DNA of 8,522 bases from contig DAIDLB010000012.1 in assembly GCA_027449725.1 (NCBI GenBank), forward strand, positions 1 through 8,522, read 5' to 3'. The stretch comes from Chlamydiota bacterium. Lineage in GTDB: Bacteria; Chlamydiota; Chlamydiia; Chlamydiales; SM23-39. Position 1 is the stretch's first letter; each line of letters begins with the position of its first letter. The notes beneath the pieces are model-generated. The model had not been told where the DNA came from, did no database searches, and saw only the letters and a list, made by a program, of their open reading frames with translations. A program made the position numbers and the translations under genes. This document shows positions 1 to 5,634 of the stretch, one piece after another.

Positions 1-564
1 ATTTTGGGCGAATATATGGGCATTGCTCAAACGCGCCGCATCTTTTATCCGGGATTCGATGAGACCGCAACAAGTTCTTTCCATGCAGGACAATGCGATC
101 TCCATTTCGGCATGGGATACGATTTCAACATATATACCGGAACAATCGAACCTTTCGGTTTGCTGGATTGGGTCATTGAATGGGATCCGAGCTATTCGGA
201 GAAAGGGGCCGCCCCCTACAATATGAAGATCTCTTCCAGAACGTCCTGGATGCTGCGATTTGAAACAGGCCTCAACGGGTATCAAACATCCTCTTACAGT
301 TGGGGAGTTTTTATCGCGCAGGGGAAGTTGAGCTATGTCTACAAAAAGCCTCACAACGTAGGGCGTCTCAACGCGGCGATTGTCGGCGCTCCGACATCCT
401 TTGTCGTAGAGGGCTTCACCGCCGAGCAAAATCTCATTTCTCCTGCCGTGGAACTCTTTTGGCAAACAAACTGGAACGGGTATGGATCGATTAGCTATGA
501 CGGAGAATTTGGAAGCGGGTACAGTTCAAATCAATTCTATGGGAAAATCGGATATTCTTTTTAA
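1..564 (+). CDS. Autotransporter beta-barrel domain outer-membrane protein, C-terminal fragment
   Basis: The reading frame is open from the first base and ends at TAA 562-564, giving the last 187 residues of a protein whose start lies outside the window. The TTG at base 4 is in frame but is unlikely to be the real start. The sequence is rich in alternating hydrophobic and aromatic strands (LRFETGLNGYQ, GKLSYVYKK, SISYDGEFGSGY) and ends FYGKIGYSF. A terminal Phe on the last beta-strand is the usual recognition signal for the BAM outer-membrane insertion machinery. The tail pattern of GKLSYV, GRLNAAIVGAP, VEGFT and YDGEFGSGY resembles the type V (PF03797-like) translocator barrels of chlamydial Pmp and related proteins. 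I infer outer-membrane location with a passenger domain upstream. Whether it is a true Pmp cannot be judged, because the passenger with its GGAI/FxxN repeats is not visible. Its stop overlaps the stop of the convergent gene. Confidence 0.83.
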   Translation: MLGEYMGIAQTRRIFYPGFDETATSSFHAGQCDLHFGMGYDFNIYTGTIEPFGLLDWVIEWDPSYSEKGAAPYNMKISSRTSWMLRFETGLNGYQTSSYSWGVFIAQGKLSYVYKKPHNVGRLNAAIVGAPTSFVVEGFTAEQNLISPAVELFWQTNWNGYGSISYDGEFGSGYSSNQFYGKIGYSF

Positions 565-1673
565 AAAAGAGGATGCCTTCCCATTCCGATCGCCTCTTCG
601 ACTTTCGCTTTGGTCATGTTCTCGGGAAGCTTCCGCCCGCCGCTCTCCAGCAGATCGAGAGCCTCTTCCAGTTCGGCCCTTGTCCTAATGAGCGGAGTCG
701 GCTGACTGAGGATCTTCGCTCGTAAGCTCTCGAGCTTCTGAATTCTCTTCGCAAGGGATGGCGCTGTGAAATTGAGCCGTTCATCGCCATCCTCGTTGAT
801 CAGGACCTTGGCAAACCTGCGTCCGGAGTTCCTCCGCAGCAGATTTTGCTTTCTCTGTTTCTCTACAACGCTGATCGCCGCATCAACCGCCTCTTCCTTC
901 AACTTTGCCGCATCAATCGGAGAGCTCAAAGTCTCTTGCCGGCTTTGCTGGAGCTTTTTGAGCTGTTCTTCATATGCATTGGTCAGATTGAGTTTGATCA
1001 AACTCTTCGCCGCTTCTTTGTCGAGCCGTCCCTGGGTATACCGATCGACGGCAAAATAGACTGTGATGGCGAGCAAGAGGATTGTTAAACTAATCGGCCA
1101 GGTCAGAGGATTGATTTTCAGCAAGACGAGAGCGGCTACCATCGCGATCCTGGCGCCCGTCTTGACCATCGAGTCGTTCATCCGGATCTGCACAAGGGAG
1201 CGGAGAATCAAAAAGCGCGTCTCCTGATCGTCATAGCGATTCACGGTGTTCCTTGATGGCTGCCTTCCCGTTGCATCTCCAAAATTTGCGTATACATCAT
1301 CCGGATCGAGGTTCCGGTTAAGATGGCAGAACGGAATTTGGATGACGGGATTCGTCAAAGAATATTTCCCCCCGTGGCTGCCAAACGAAAATCCAAAATA
1401 GGGGATCACTTTCCGCGTTACGCCCGCAGCCTCAGACATTCTCTCTATTTCAGCTCTATACCGCCTTCTGTCCGCCAGACCCGCAGTAGGAAGCTCGGAG
1501 AGATCGTTTTTCCGCCTGATCTTCGAACCAGAGATCCACGTGGCGAGCTTGGGCACAAGGTAGTAAAAAATATTTGTAATCGGGTCCAAAAGCGAATAAG
1601 CGCCCGAGCAGGATGCGCTAATCCCCTGCTCCAACAATAAAACGCCGCCCGTATATCCTAGTGGATGCGTCAT
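561..1673 (-). CDS. Unrecognised membrane protein with a two-helix TM hairpin; possible degenerate M48-like fold
   Basis: From the ATG at 1673 this encodes 370 residues; an in-frame TTG at 1724 would add 17. I prefer the ATG because a TATAAT box lies 19 bases upstream of it and would fall inside the longer form; neither start has a strong ribosome binding site. The N-terminal 50 residues are mildly hydrophobic (GGVLLLEQG, NIFYYLVPKL). Two membrane segments at about 175-187 and 194-209, joined by a short NPLTWP turn, form a hairpin. The C-terminal third is charged, helical and probably coiled-coil (EEQLKKLQQSRQ, EEAVDAAISVVEKQRKQ). The order of a helix RFLILRSLVQIRMND, then the TM hairpin, then QGRLDKEAAKSL resembles M48 peptidases (HExxH helix, membrane hairpin, ExxxD), but with the zinc residues replaced. 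This likeness is my inference only. An Inc-type inclusion-membrane protein is an alternative, though the hairpin is short for that class. Confidence 0.65.
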   Translation of the reverse strand: MTHPLGYTGGVLLLEQGISASCSGAYSLLDPITNIFYYLVPKLATWISGSKIRRKNDLSELPTAGLADRRRYRAEIERMSEAAGVTRKVIPYFGFSFGSHGGKYSLTNPVIQIPFCHLNRNLDPDDVYANFGDATGRQPSRNTVNRYDDQETRFLILRSLVQIRMNDSMVKTGARIAMVAALVLLKINPLTWPISLTILLLAITVYFAVDRYTQGRLDKEAAKSLIKLNLTNAYEEQLKKLQQSRQETLSSPIDAAKLKEEAVDAAISVVEKQRKQNLLRRNSGRRFAKVLINEDGDERLNFTAPSLAKRIQKLESLRAKILSQPTPLIRTRAELEEALDLLESGGRKLPENMTKAKVEEAIGMGRHPLF

Positions 1674-1692
1674 ATTTTGTCTGATTTCCAGA

Positions 1693-1718
1693 ATTATACT
1701 ATCACAGTGCACAGACAA
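1693..1718 (-). promoter_or_regulatory. Candidate -10/-35 for the 370-residue membrane protein gene
   Basis: On the minus strand there is a perfect TATAAT (complement of 1693-1698). TTGTCT (complement of 1713-1718) lies 14 bases upstream, which is shorter than ideal; an alternative -35, AAGTTG (complement of 1716-1721), has a 17-base spacer but a poor match. Transcription would start near 1686, about 13 bases before the ATG at 1673. The surrounding region, about 1680-1800, is AT-rich and divergent to gltX, as expected for a promoter region. Confidence 0.3.
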
Positions 1719-1768
1719 CTTCAATATTAAACATTAACTATCGATCAATTAAAACTTCAATTTACCTA

Positions 1769-1797
1769 TTGCAAGTATTTCAGGAAAGCCTCAAAAT
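1769..1797 (+). promoter_or_regulatory. Candidate gltX promoter
   Basis: TTGCAA (1769-1774) and CAAAAT (1792-1797) are separated by 17 bases, each matching four of the six sigma70/sigma66 consensus positions. A transcript would start near 1804 and have a leader of about 17 bases containing the GAGG ribosome binding site. The match is weak and lies in AT-rich DNA where chance hits are common. Confidence 0.2.
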
Positions 1798-1811
1798 GGC
1801 CTCTTAATATT

Positions 1812-1815
1812 GAGG
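1812..1815 (+). promoter_or_regulatory. gltX ribosome binding site
   Basis: GAGG lies five bases before the ATG at 1821 and fixes this as the gltX start. It is the clearest Shine-Dalgarno site among the genes of this window. Confidence 0.65.
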
Positions 1816-1820
1816 AAACC

Positions 1821-3332
1821 ATGACCGTTCGCGTACGTATCGCCCCCTCGCCGACAGGAGACCCCCATGTCGGAACAGCCTATATCGGCCTCTTCAACCT
1901 CATTTTTTCGCGCCATTTCAAAGGCAAGTTCATCTTGCGCATTGAAGACACCGACCAAACCCGAAGCCGGCCGGAATATGAAAGAAATATTTTTGAAGCG
2001 CTCAGGTGGTGCGGGATCGAATGGGACGAGGGGCCTGATGTGGGCGGCCCTTATGGACCATACCGCCAATCGGAGCGGACCGAAATCTACCGCAAGCATG
2101 CTTTCGAGCTGATTGAGAAGGGAAAAGCGTATAAATGCTTTGCCACGCCGCAAGAACTCACCGCAATGCGCGAAACGGCAGCGGCCCAAGGCAGGCACGT
2201 CGGCTACGATCGCCGGTATCGAGACTTGAATCCCGAAGAGGTGCGGAAGCGAGAAGAAGCAGGGCAGTCCTATGTCGTCCGATTGAAAGTGCCGCTGGAC
2301 GGAGAGTGCGTCATTCAAGACCAGGTCAAAGGGAAGATCGTTTTTCCCTGGGCCGATGTCGACGACCAGGTTCTTTTAAAATCGGACGGATTTCCCACCT
2401 ACCACCTCGCCGCCGTCGTCGACGACCATCTGATGCAGATCACCCACGTGATCCGCGGAGACGAGTGGATGGTCTCGACGCCGAAGCACCTCTGCCTATA
2501 CGAAGCGTTTGGCTGGCAGCCGCCAGTCTATATGCACATGCCGCTTCTTTTAGGCAAAGACGGCAGAAAGCTCTCGAAGAGGAGAAACCCCACCTCGATC
2601 TTCTATTTCCGCGACTCGGGCTATCTCCCCGAAGCGCTCCTCAATTTCCTCACGCTCATGGGATACAGCATGCCGAACGACCAGGAGAAATACTCGCTGG
2701 ACGAGATCATCCAAAGCTTCGATCCCAAACGGATCGGGGTCTCGGGCGCCTATTTCGACATCCAAAAGCTTGACTGGCTCAACCAAAAGACGATCCTCGA
2801 GTCGATCCCTGAAAATCAGCTTTGGGAGCGGCTGGAAGAATGGCAATTCAATCGCAGCTTCATGGAAAAGCTCATTCCCCTCATCCGCCCGCGCCTCAAG
2901 ACGTTTGGCAGCTTCATGGAGCTTTGCGACTTCTTTTTCATCAACGACCTGAAGCTGACGCAGGAGAAATTGCTTCCGAAAGGAATTCAGCCGGAGGTGG
3001 CGGCGAGCCTTCTTCAATGCCTGATTTGGGGTTTGGACGAGATGGAAGACTGGAGCGGCTCTGCGCTCGAAACCATTTCCCACGCTGCCGCGGAAGCGTT
3101 CGGCCTTCACCATAAAAAAGCGATGATCCCTCTCCTTTTTGCTGCGATCATGGGCAAGCAAAGCGGCCCTCCGCTCTACGACTCCGTCTCGCTTCTCGGC
3201 AAAGAAAGGACGCGCGCGCGGATGCTCCAGGCAATCGAGCTGGCCGGCGGCCTTTCAGGAAAAAAGCAAGACCGGCTCAAGAAGTGCTGGGACAAACGGG
3301 AGTGCAGGGAGATCGCCGAACCCTCCTTGTGA
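1821..3332 (+). CDS. gltX: Glutamyl-tRNA synthetase (chlamydial type)
   Basis: This cytoplasmic class I aminoacyl-tRNA synthetase attaches glutamate to tRNA-Glu. The 503 residues match the usual chlamydial length of about 506. The HIGH-box region is [11 protein letters not shown] (HVGT at residues 16-19, the form I know from Chlamydia), followed by [11 protein letters not shown], the [19 protein letters not shown] segment and the KLSKR signature at 250-254. The C-terminal anticodon-binding half contains [14 protein letters not shown] and [10 protein letters not shown]. The start is set by a GAGG ribosome binding site and by the N-terminal [13 protein letters not shown], which needs no extension. 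In Chlamydia, which lacks GlnRS, GltX is non-discriminating: it also mischarges tRNA-Gln for later amidation by GatCAB. The same is likely here but cannot be shown from this window. The gene is transcribed alone, divergent from the membrane protein gene on its left, and ends 21 bases from the end of the convergent small lipoprotein gene. Confidence 0.98.
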   Translation: MTVRVRIAPSPTGDPHVGTAYIGLFNLIFSRHFKGKFILRIEDTDQTRSRPEYERNIFEALRWCGIEWDEGPDVGGPYGPYRQSERTEIYRKHAFELIEKGKAYKCFATPQELTAMRETAAAQGRHVGYDRRYRDLNPEEVRKREEAGQSYVVRLKVPLDGECVIQDQVKGKIVFPWADVDDQVLLKSDGFPTYHLAAVVDDHLMQITHVIRGDEWMVSTPKHLCLYEAFGWQPPVYMHMPLLLGKDGRKLSKRRNPTSIFYFRDSGYLPEALLNFLTLMGYSMPNDQEKYSLDEIIQSFDPKRIGVSGAYFDIQKLDWLNQKTILESIPENQLWERLEEWQFNRSFMEKLIPLIRPRLKTFGSFMELCDFFFINDLKLTQEKLLPKGIQPEVAASLLQCLIWGLDEMEDWSGSALETISHAAAEAFGLHHKKAMIPLLFAAIMGKQSGPPLYDSVSLLGKERTRARMLQAIELAGGLSGKKQDRLKKCWDKRECREIAEPSL

Positions 3333-3353
3333 CCGTCCTCAAAATCGACGAAG

Positions 3354-3503
3354 CTACGTTTGGGGAGGGGCTTCAACGTCTTCCAGTTCCAGAGGAATTT
3401 CTTCCTTCTGGGATTGGGAGATGATGTAACCGCGGCTATTGACTTCGCTGATCCCGCAGCCGCAAAAGAGGACGATGAGAAAACCAAATAAACAAAATCG
3501 CAT
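3354..3503 (-). CDS. Small predicted lipoprotein, 49 residues
   Basis: From the ATG at 3503 this encodes 49 residues starting MRFCLFGFLIVLFCGCGISE. It has a short basic start, a hydrophobic core (residues 4-15) and a probable lipobox FCGC with Cys16 as the lipidated residue. A short acidic tail follows (EEIPLELEDVEAPPQT) with no further domain. The mature peptide would be about 34 residues, anchored in a membrane facing the periplasm. The frame stays open upstream to 3542, adding MLIHFRARIKILF, but that would overlap the first codons of the divergent cysJ-like gene and spoil the signal peptide, so I prefer the shorter start. No clear ribosome binding site is present. In Chlamydia the small cysteine-rich lipoprotein gene omcA neighbours gltX, but this protein has only three cysteines, all in the signal/lipobox region, and I see no real similarity. 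No function can be assigned. Confidence 0.55.
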   Translation of the reverse strand: MRFCLFGFLIVLFCGCGISEVNSRGYIISQSQKEEIPLELEDVEAPPQT

Positions 3504-3510
3504 AAACAAG

Positions 3511-3539
3511 ATTTTAATCCGGGCGCGAAAATGAATCAA
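3511..3539 (-). promoter_or_regulatory. Candidate promoter of the small lipoprotein gene
   Basis: On the minus strand TTGATT (complement of 3534-3539) and TAAAAT (complement of 3511-3516) are separated by 17 bases, matching four and five of the six consensus positions. Initiation would fall at about 3504, directly at the ATG at 3503. The transcript would then be nearly leaderless, which agrees with the absence of a ribosome binding site. The -35 box lies inside the first codons of the divergent cysJ-like gene. Confidence 0.3.
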
Positions 3540-4595
3540 CACAATCGATTCAATCCCTTCTCCTCACGCATTTTAGAGCGGACGCTTCTCACGGGAAGCG
3601 GATCTACAAAAAAAACGTACCACCTGGCGCTGGACCTTGCCGGATCGGGAATCGCCTACAATCCGGGGGACAGCATCGCCATCCTCCCTGAAAATGATCC
3701 AGCCGAAGTAGACCTCTTTCTCAAAGCAGCTCAGTGTACAGGCGATGAGCCGCTATTCGATCCGAGGAGCCAAACGGAATATTCCCTTCGCGACTATCTT
3801 CAATGTAAAGCGAATTTACATAAACCAAGCCCCGCTTTTCTCCGAAAACTCCCCTCCCCTCCGCTGGAAGACAAAACAGTTTCCGAACTCGTCGCCGGCG
3901 CCGCTTTCTCCTATCAGGAAATTCCCTCCCTCTTGCTTCCCCTTCTGCCCCGCTTTTATTCTATCGCATCCTCGCAGCATCTCTATCCGAACGAGGTCCA
4001 CCTGACGGTCGCCTCTGTCAGCTACCTCGCCGGCGGCAAAATCCGCCACGGCGTAGGTACCCATTTTCTTTGCGACAGGGCGACGGTCGGCGCCACAAAA
4101 GTCCCCCTCTACATCCAATCCTCGCACGGATTCTCCCTTCCTGCCGATCCCCATGCTTCGATCATCCTCGTGGGACCGGGAACCGGTGTCGCCCCCTACC
4201 GCGCGTTTCTCCAGGAGCGCCTCTTTAAACAGGCGCCGGGGGGCAACTGGCTTTTTTTTGGCGAAAGACACCGAAAGCACGACTTTTACTACGCTGATTT
4301 TTGGCTTGCGCTGGAAAAAGAAAAACGGCTCCGCCTCGACCTCGCCTTTTCCCGCGATGGAAACGAAAAGGTCTATGTGCAGCACAGGATGTGGGAGAAC
4401 CGGAAAGATCTCTGGGCGTGGATCGAAGAGGGAGCCTACTTCTATGTCTGCGGCGATGCCAAAGAGATGGCGAAAGACGTAGAGGCGATGCTGCAAAGGA
4501 TTTTTGCTTCAGAAGGCGGTTTATCGGAAGAAGAAGCGCGACGGAAGATCAAGGCGCTACGGATGGAAAAACGCTACCTTGCCGATGTCTACTGA
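3531..4595 (+). CDS. cysJ: CysJ-like FAD/NADPH reductase lacking the flavodoxin domain
   Basis: The 354 residues match the C-terminal part of the sulfite reductase flavoprotein alpha subunit (ferredoxin-NADP reductase fold). RFYSIASS (141-148) and GVGTHFL (174-180) are the FAD-binding motifs. GPGTGVAPYRAFLQER (215-230), SRDG (274-277) and YVCGDAKEMAKDVEAML (305-321) bind NADPH, and the protein ends in RYLADVY as in E. coli CysJ. The N-terminal FMN-binding flavodoxin domain of the roughly 600-residue CysJ is absent, and the protein begins near the FAD-binding region. It probably passes electrons from NADPH through FAD to a separate acceptor. Chlamydia has a similar short CysJ-annotated protein. 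No sulfite reductase hemoprotein (CysI) or flavodoxin gene is visible nearby, so assimilatory sulfite reduction should not be assumed. The upstream region lacks a clear ribosome binding site; ATG 3531 is chosen as the only ATG ahead of the conserved region. The 3' end overlaps the convergent ispF by seven bases. Confidence 0.9.
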   Translation: MNQHNRFNPFSSRILERTLLTGSGSTKKTYHLALDLAGSGIAYNPGDSIAILPENDPAEVDLFLKAAQCTGDEPLFDPRSQTEYSLRDYLQCKANLHKPSPAFLRKLPSPPLEDKTVSELVAGAAFSYQEIPSLLLPLLPRFYSIASSQHLYPNEVHLTVASVSYLAGGKIRHGVGTHFLCDRATVGATKVPLYIQSSHGFSLPADPHASIILVGPGTGVAPYRAFLQERLFKQAPGGNWLFFGERHRKHDFYYADFWLALEKEKRLRLDLAFSRDGNEKVYVQHRMWENRKDLWAWIEEGAYFYVCGDAKEMAKDVEAMLQRIFASEGGLSEEEARRKIKALRMEKRYLADVY

Positions 4596-5101
4596 GTTAT
4601 CTCAACTGTTGTCAGGACGCAAAAACATTGCACGCCATCGCCGCAGGCGACATCGGTCAGCCCGTCTCCCGACGTCGACGTAATCCCCACCTCTTTAAAC
4701 GGGATGCCGAGCACTTTGGCGATCTTGGCCCTCATCGAATCGATCGCTTCTTGGAAACGGGGCCGTTTCCCCTCAATGGTCAATGCCGCATGAACAATCT
4801 TCTGCCCGCCCAGCGTCTGGATCGCCTTTTCGAGATAGACCTGGGAGTCGGTAATCCCGTCTTTGCGGCAGAGGTCAATAGCAATCCCGCCGAGAATCGG
4901 CACGCCGGAGAGGGAGGTGATCGCGTTGCAGATCGCATGGAAGACCACATCGCCGTCTGAATCGGCGTCCAAACCCGGAATCCCTTCGAAAATGACTCCG
5001 GCGATGATGCAGGGCTTGGAGGAATCGGCCGGGAGAAAACGGTGACTGTCTTGCCCGATCCCCGTCCGAAAAAGGGGGAAGGAGCCTATCTTGGCATTCA
5101 T
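4589..5101 (-). CDS. ispF: 2-C-methyl-D-erythritol 2,4-cyclodiphosphate synthase
   Basis: IspF converts CDP-methylerythritol 2-phosphate to methylerythritol cyclodiphosphate with release of CMP, a step of the MEP isoprenoid pathway, as a cytoplasmic homotrimer. From ATG 5101 it has 170 residues against 159 in E. coli. The metal site is visible: GIGQDSHRF supplies Asp18 and His20, and SDGDVVFHA supplies His55. GKRPRF is the usual mid-protein strand. Several usual positions differ: Asp47 replaces the His of AHSDGD, GIA (72-74) replaces DIG, and the C-terminal TTTE-type loop reads TSTSGDG (141-147). An upstream TTG at 5140 in the same frame would add 13 residues without family support, and neither start has a good ribosome binding site. 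The gene follows the small two-TM protein gene on the same strand, 45 bases downstream of its stop, probably co-transcribed. The 3' end overlaps the convergent cysJ-like gene. Confidence 0.92.
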   Translation of the reverse strand: MNAKIGSFPLFRTGIGQDSHRFLPADSSKPCIIAGVIFEGIPGLDADSDGDVVFHAICNAITSLSGVPILGGIAIDLCRKDGITDSQVYLEKAIQTLGGQKIVHAALTIEGKRPRFQEAIDSMRAKIAKVLGIPFKEVGITSTSGDGLTDVACGDGVQCFCVLTTVEITQ

Positions 5102-5146
5102 GATCAGGTCAATTATGCCAAAAACATCCTCCGGATGCAAGTGGCG

Positions 5147-5581
5147 TCATTGCTTCACTTTGCTCAATTCTTCCTGGACTTCGGCGAGGATTGCGTCCAT
5201 CCAACGGACATGCGGTATCTCTTTTTTCACCTCTAAAAAGACCTCCCGCTTAGCGTCTTCGAACGATTTTGCCTTTTCTTTCCGATAGGCGAGGATCCAA
5301 AAGAGGATGGAAAGCTTGAGGTGGCCGCGGAAAGAAAGTTTGCACTCTTTCATGAATTTTTCAAATTCAGGAAATTTTGGGGGAGGCGGAGGAGGCATTT
5401 TCTCTTCCTGGAAGACGCAGTAAAACGCGATCAGAGACCCCGGTAAAAAAAGGGCACTGAAGACAATCCACCAGAGAGAAGCGAATCCGAAAAAAGAGAC
5501 GCCGAGAAGCCCCAGGGACAGCGAGGAAGAACCGAAATATACGGCGCATATGGCCAGAGCGATAAGAATTCTTTTTTTCAC
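5147..5581 (-). CDS. Small hypothetical membrane protein with two N-terminal TM segments
   Basis: This 144-residue protein starts at a GTG (5581) with MKKRILIALAICAVYF, a typical basic-then-hydrophobic membrane start. Two membrane segments are predicted at about residues 4-30 and 34-56. A proline run (PPPPPP, 63-68) follows, then a charged helical C-terminal region of about 75 residues, with an amphipathic stretch LKLSILFWILAY (88-99) and FLEVKKEIPHVRWMDAILAEVQEEL. I do not recognise the family. In Chlamydia trachomatis the locus next to ispF (CT433) is, as I recall, also a hypothetical protein and could be the counterpart; this is unverified. The gene lies directly upstream of ispF on the same strand and divergent from murA. 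It has no clear ribosome binding site: a GAGG sits only one base before the GTG, too close to be used. The ATG at 5588 is in another frame and does not give this protein. Confidence 0.78.
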   Translation of the reverse strand: MKKRILIALAICAVYFGSSSLSLGLLGVSFFGFASLWWIVFSALFLPGSLIAFYCVFQEEKMPPPPPPKFPEFEKFMKECKLSFRGHLKLSILFWILAYRKEKAKSFEDAKREVFLEVKKEIPHVRWMDAILAEVQEELSKVKQ

Positions 5582-5587
5582 ACCTCA

Positions 5588-5616
5588 TCTATACCCCATA
5601 GCGGGAGAATTGTAAA
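5588..5616 (-). promoter_or_regulatory. Candidate promoter for the small membrane protein-ispF pair
   Basis: On the minus strand TTTACA (complement of 5611-5616) and TATAGA (complement of 5588-5593) are separated by exactly 17 bases, matching five and four of six consensus positions. This is the best two-box sigma70/sigma66-type match I found. The predicted start of transcription, near 5581, coincides with the GTG start codon, so the mRNA would be leaderless or nearly so. The murA start lies only 18 bases beyond the -35 box on the other strand. Confidence 0.4.
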
Positions 5617-5634
5617 TCGGCTATTCTTGGAAAC

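Noticed and set aside
551..570. T-run followed by A-run at the shared stops as a bidirectional terminator
   Set aside because: There is no GC-rich stem; it is a plain AT palindrome and both runs belong to coding sequence or stops.
1791..2318. Minus-strand frame overlapping the gltX start
   Set aside because: It covers the ribosome binding site and HVGT-coding region of gltX and has no membrane or domain pattern of its own.
2135..3161. Long alternative frames on both strands inside gltX
   Set aside because: They are Arg/Ser/Pro-rich products of GC-biased third positions, while gltX is an unbroken and strongly recognised gene across the region.
3354..3503. The small lipoprotein as an OmcA orthologue because of its position next to gltX
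   Set aside because: Mature OmcA is rich in cysteine, while this peptide has only three Cys, all in or before the lipobox, and no shared sequence pattern.
3816..4496. 226-codon minus-strand frame opposite the cysJ-like gene
   Set aside because: No family features, and the plus strand carries all FAD and NADPH motifs in order.
5102..5140. TTG at 5140 as the ispF start
   Set aside because: The extra 13 residues have no family counterpart; the conserved GIGQDSHRF begins close after the ATG at 5101. The TTG remains possible because neither start has a good ribosome binding site.
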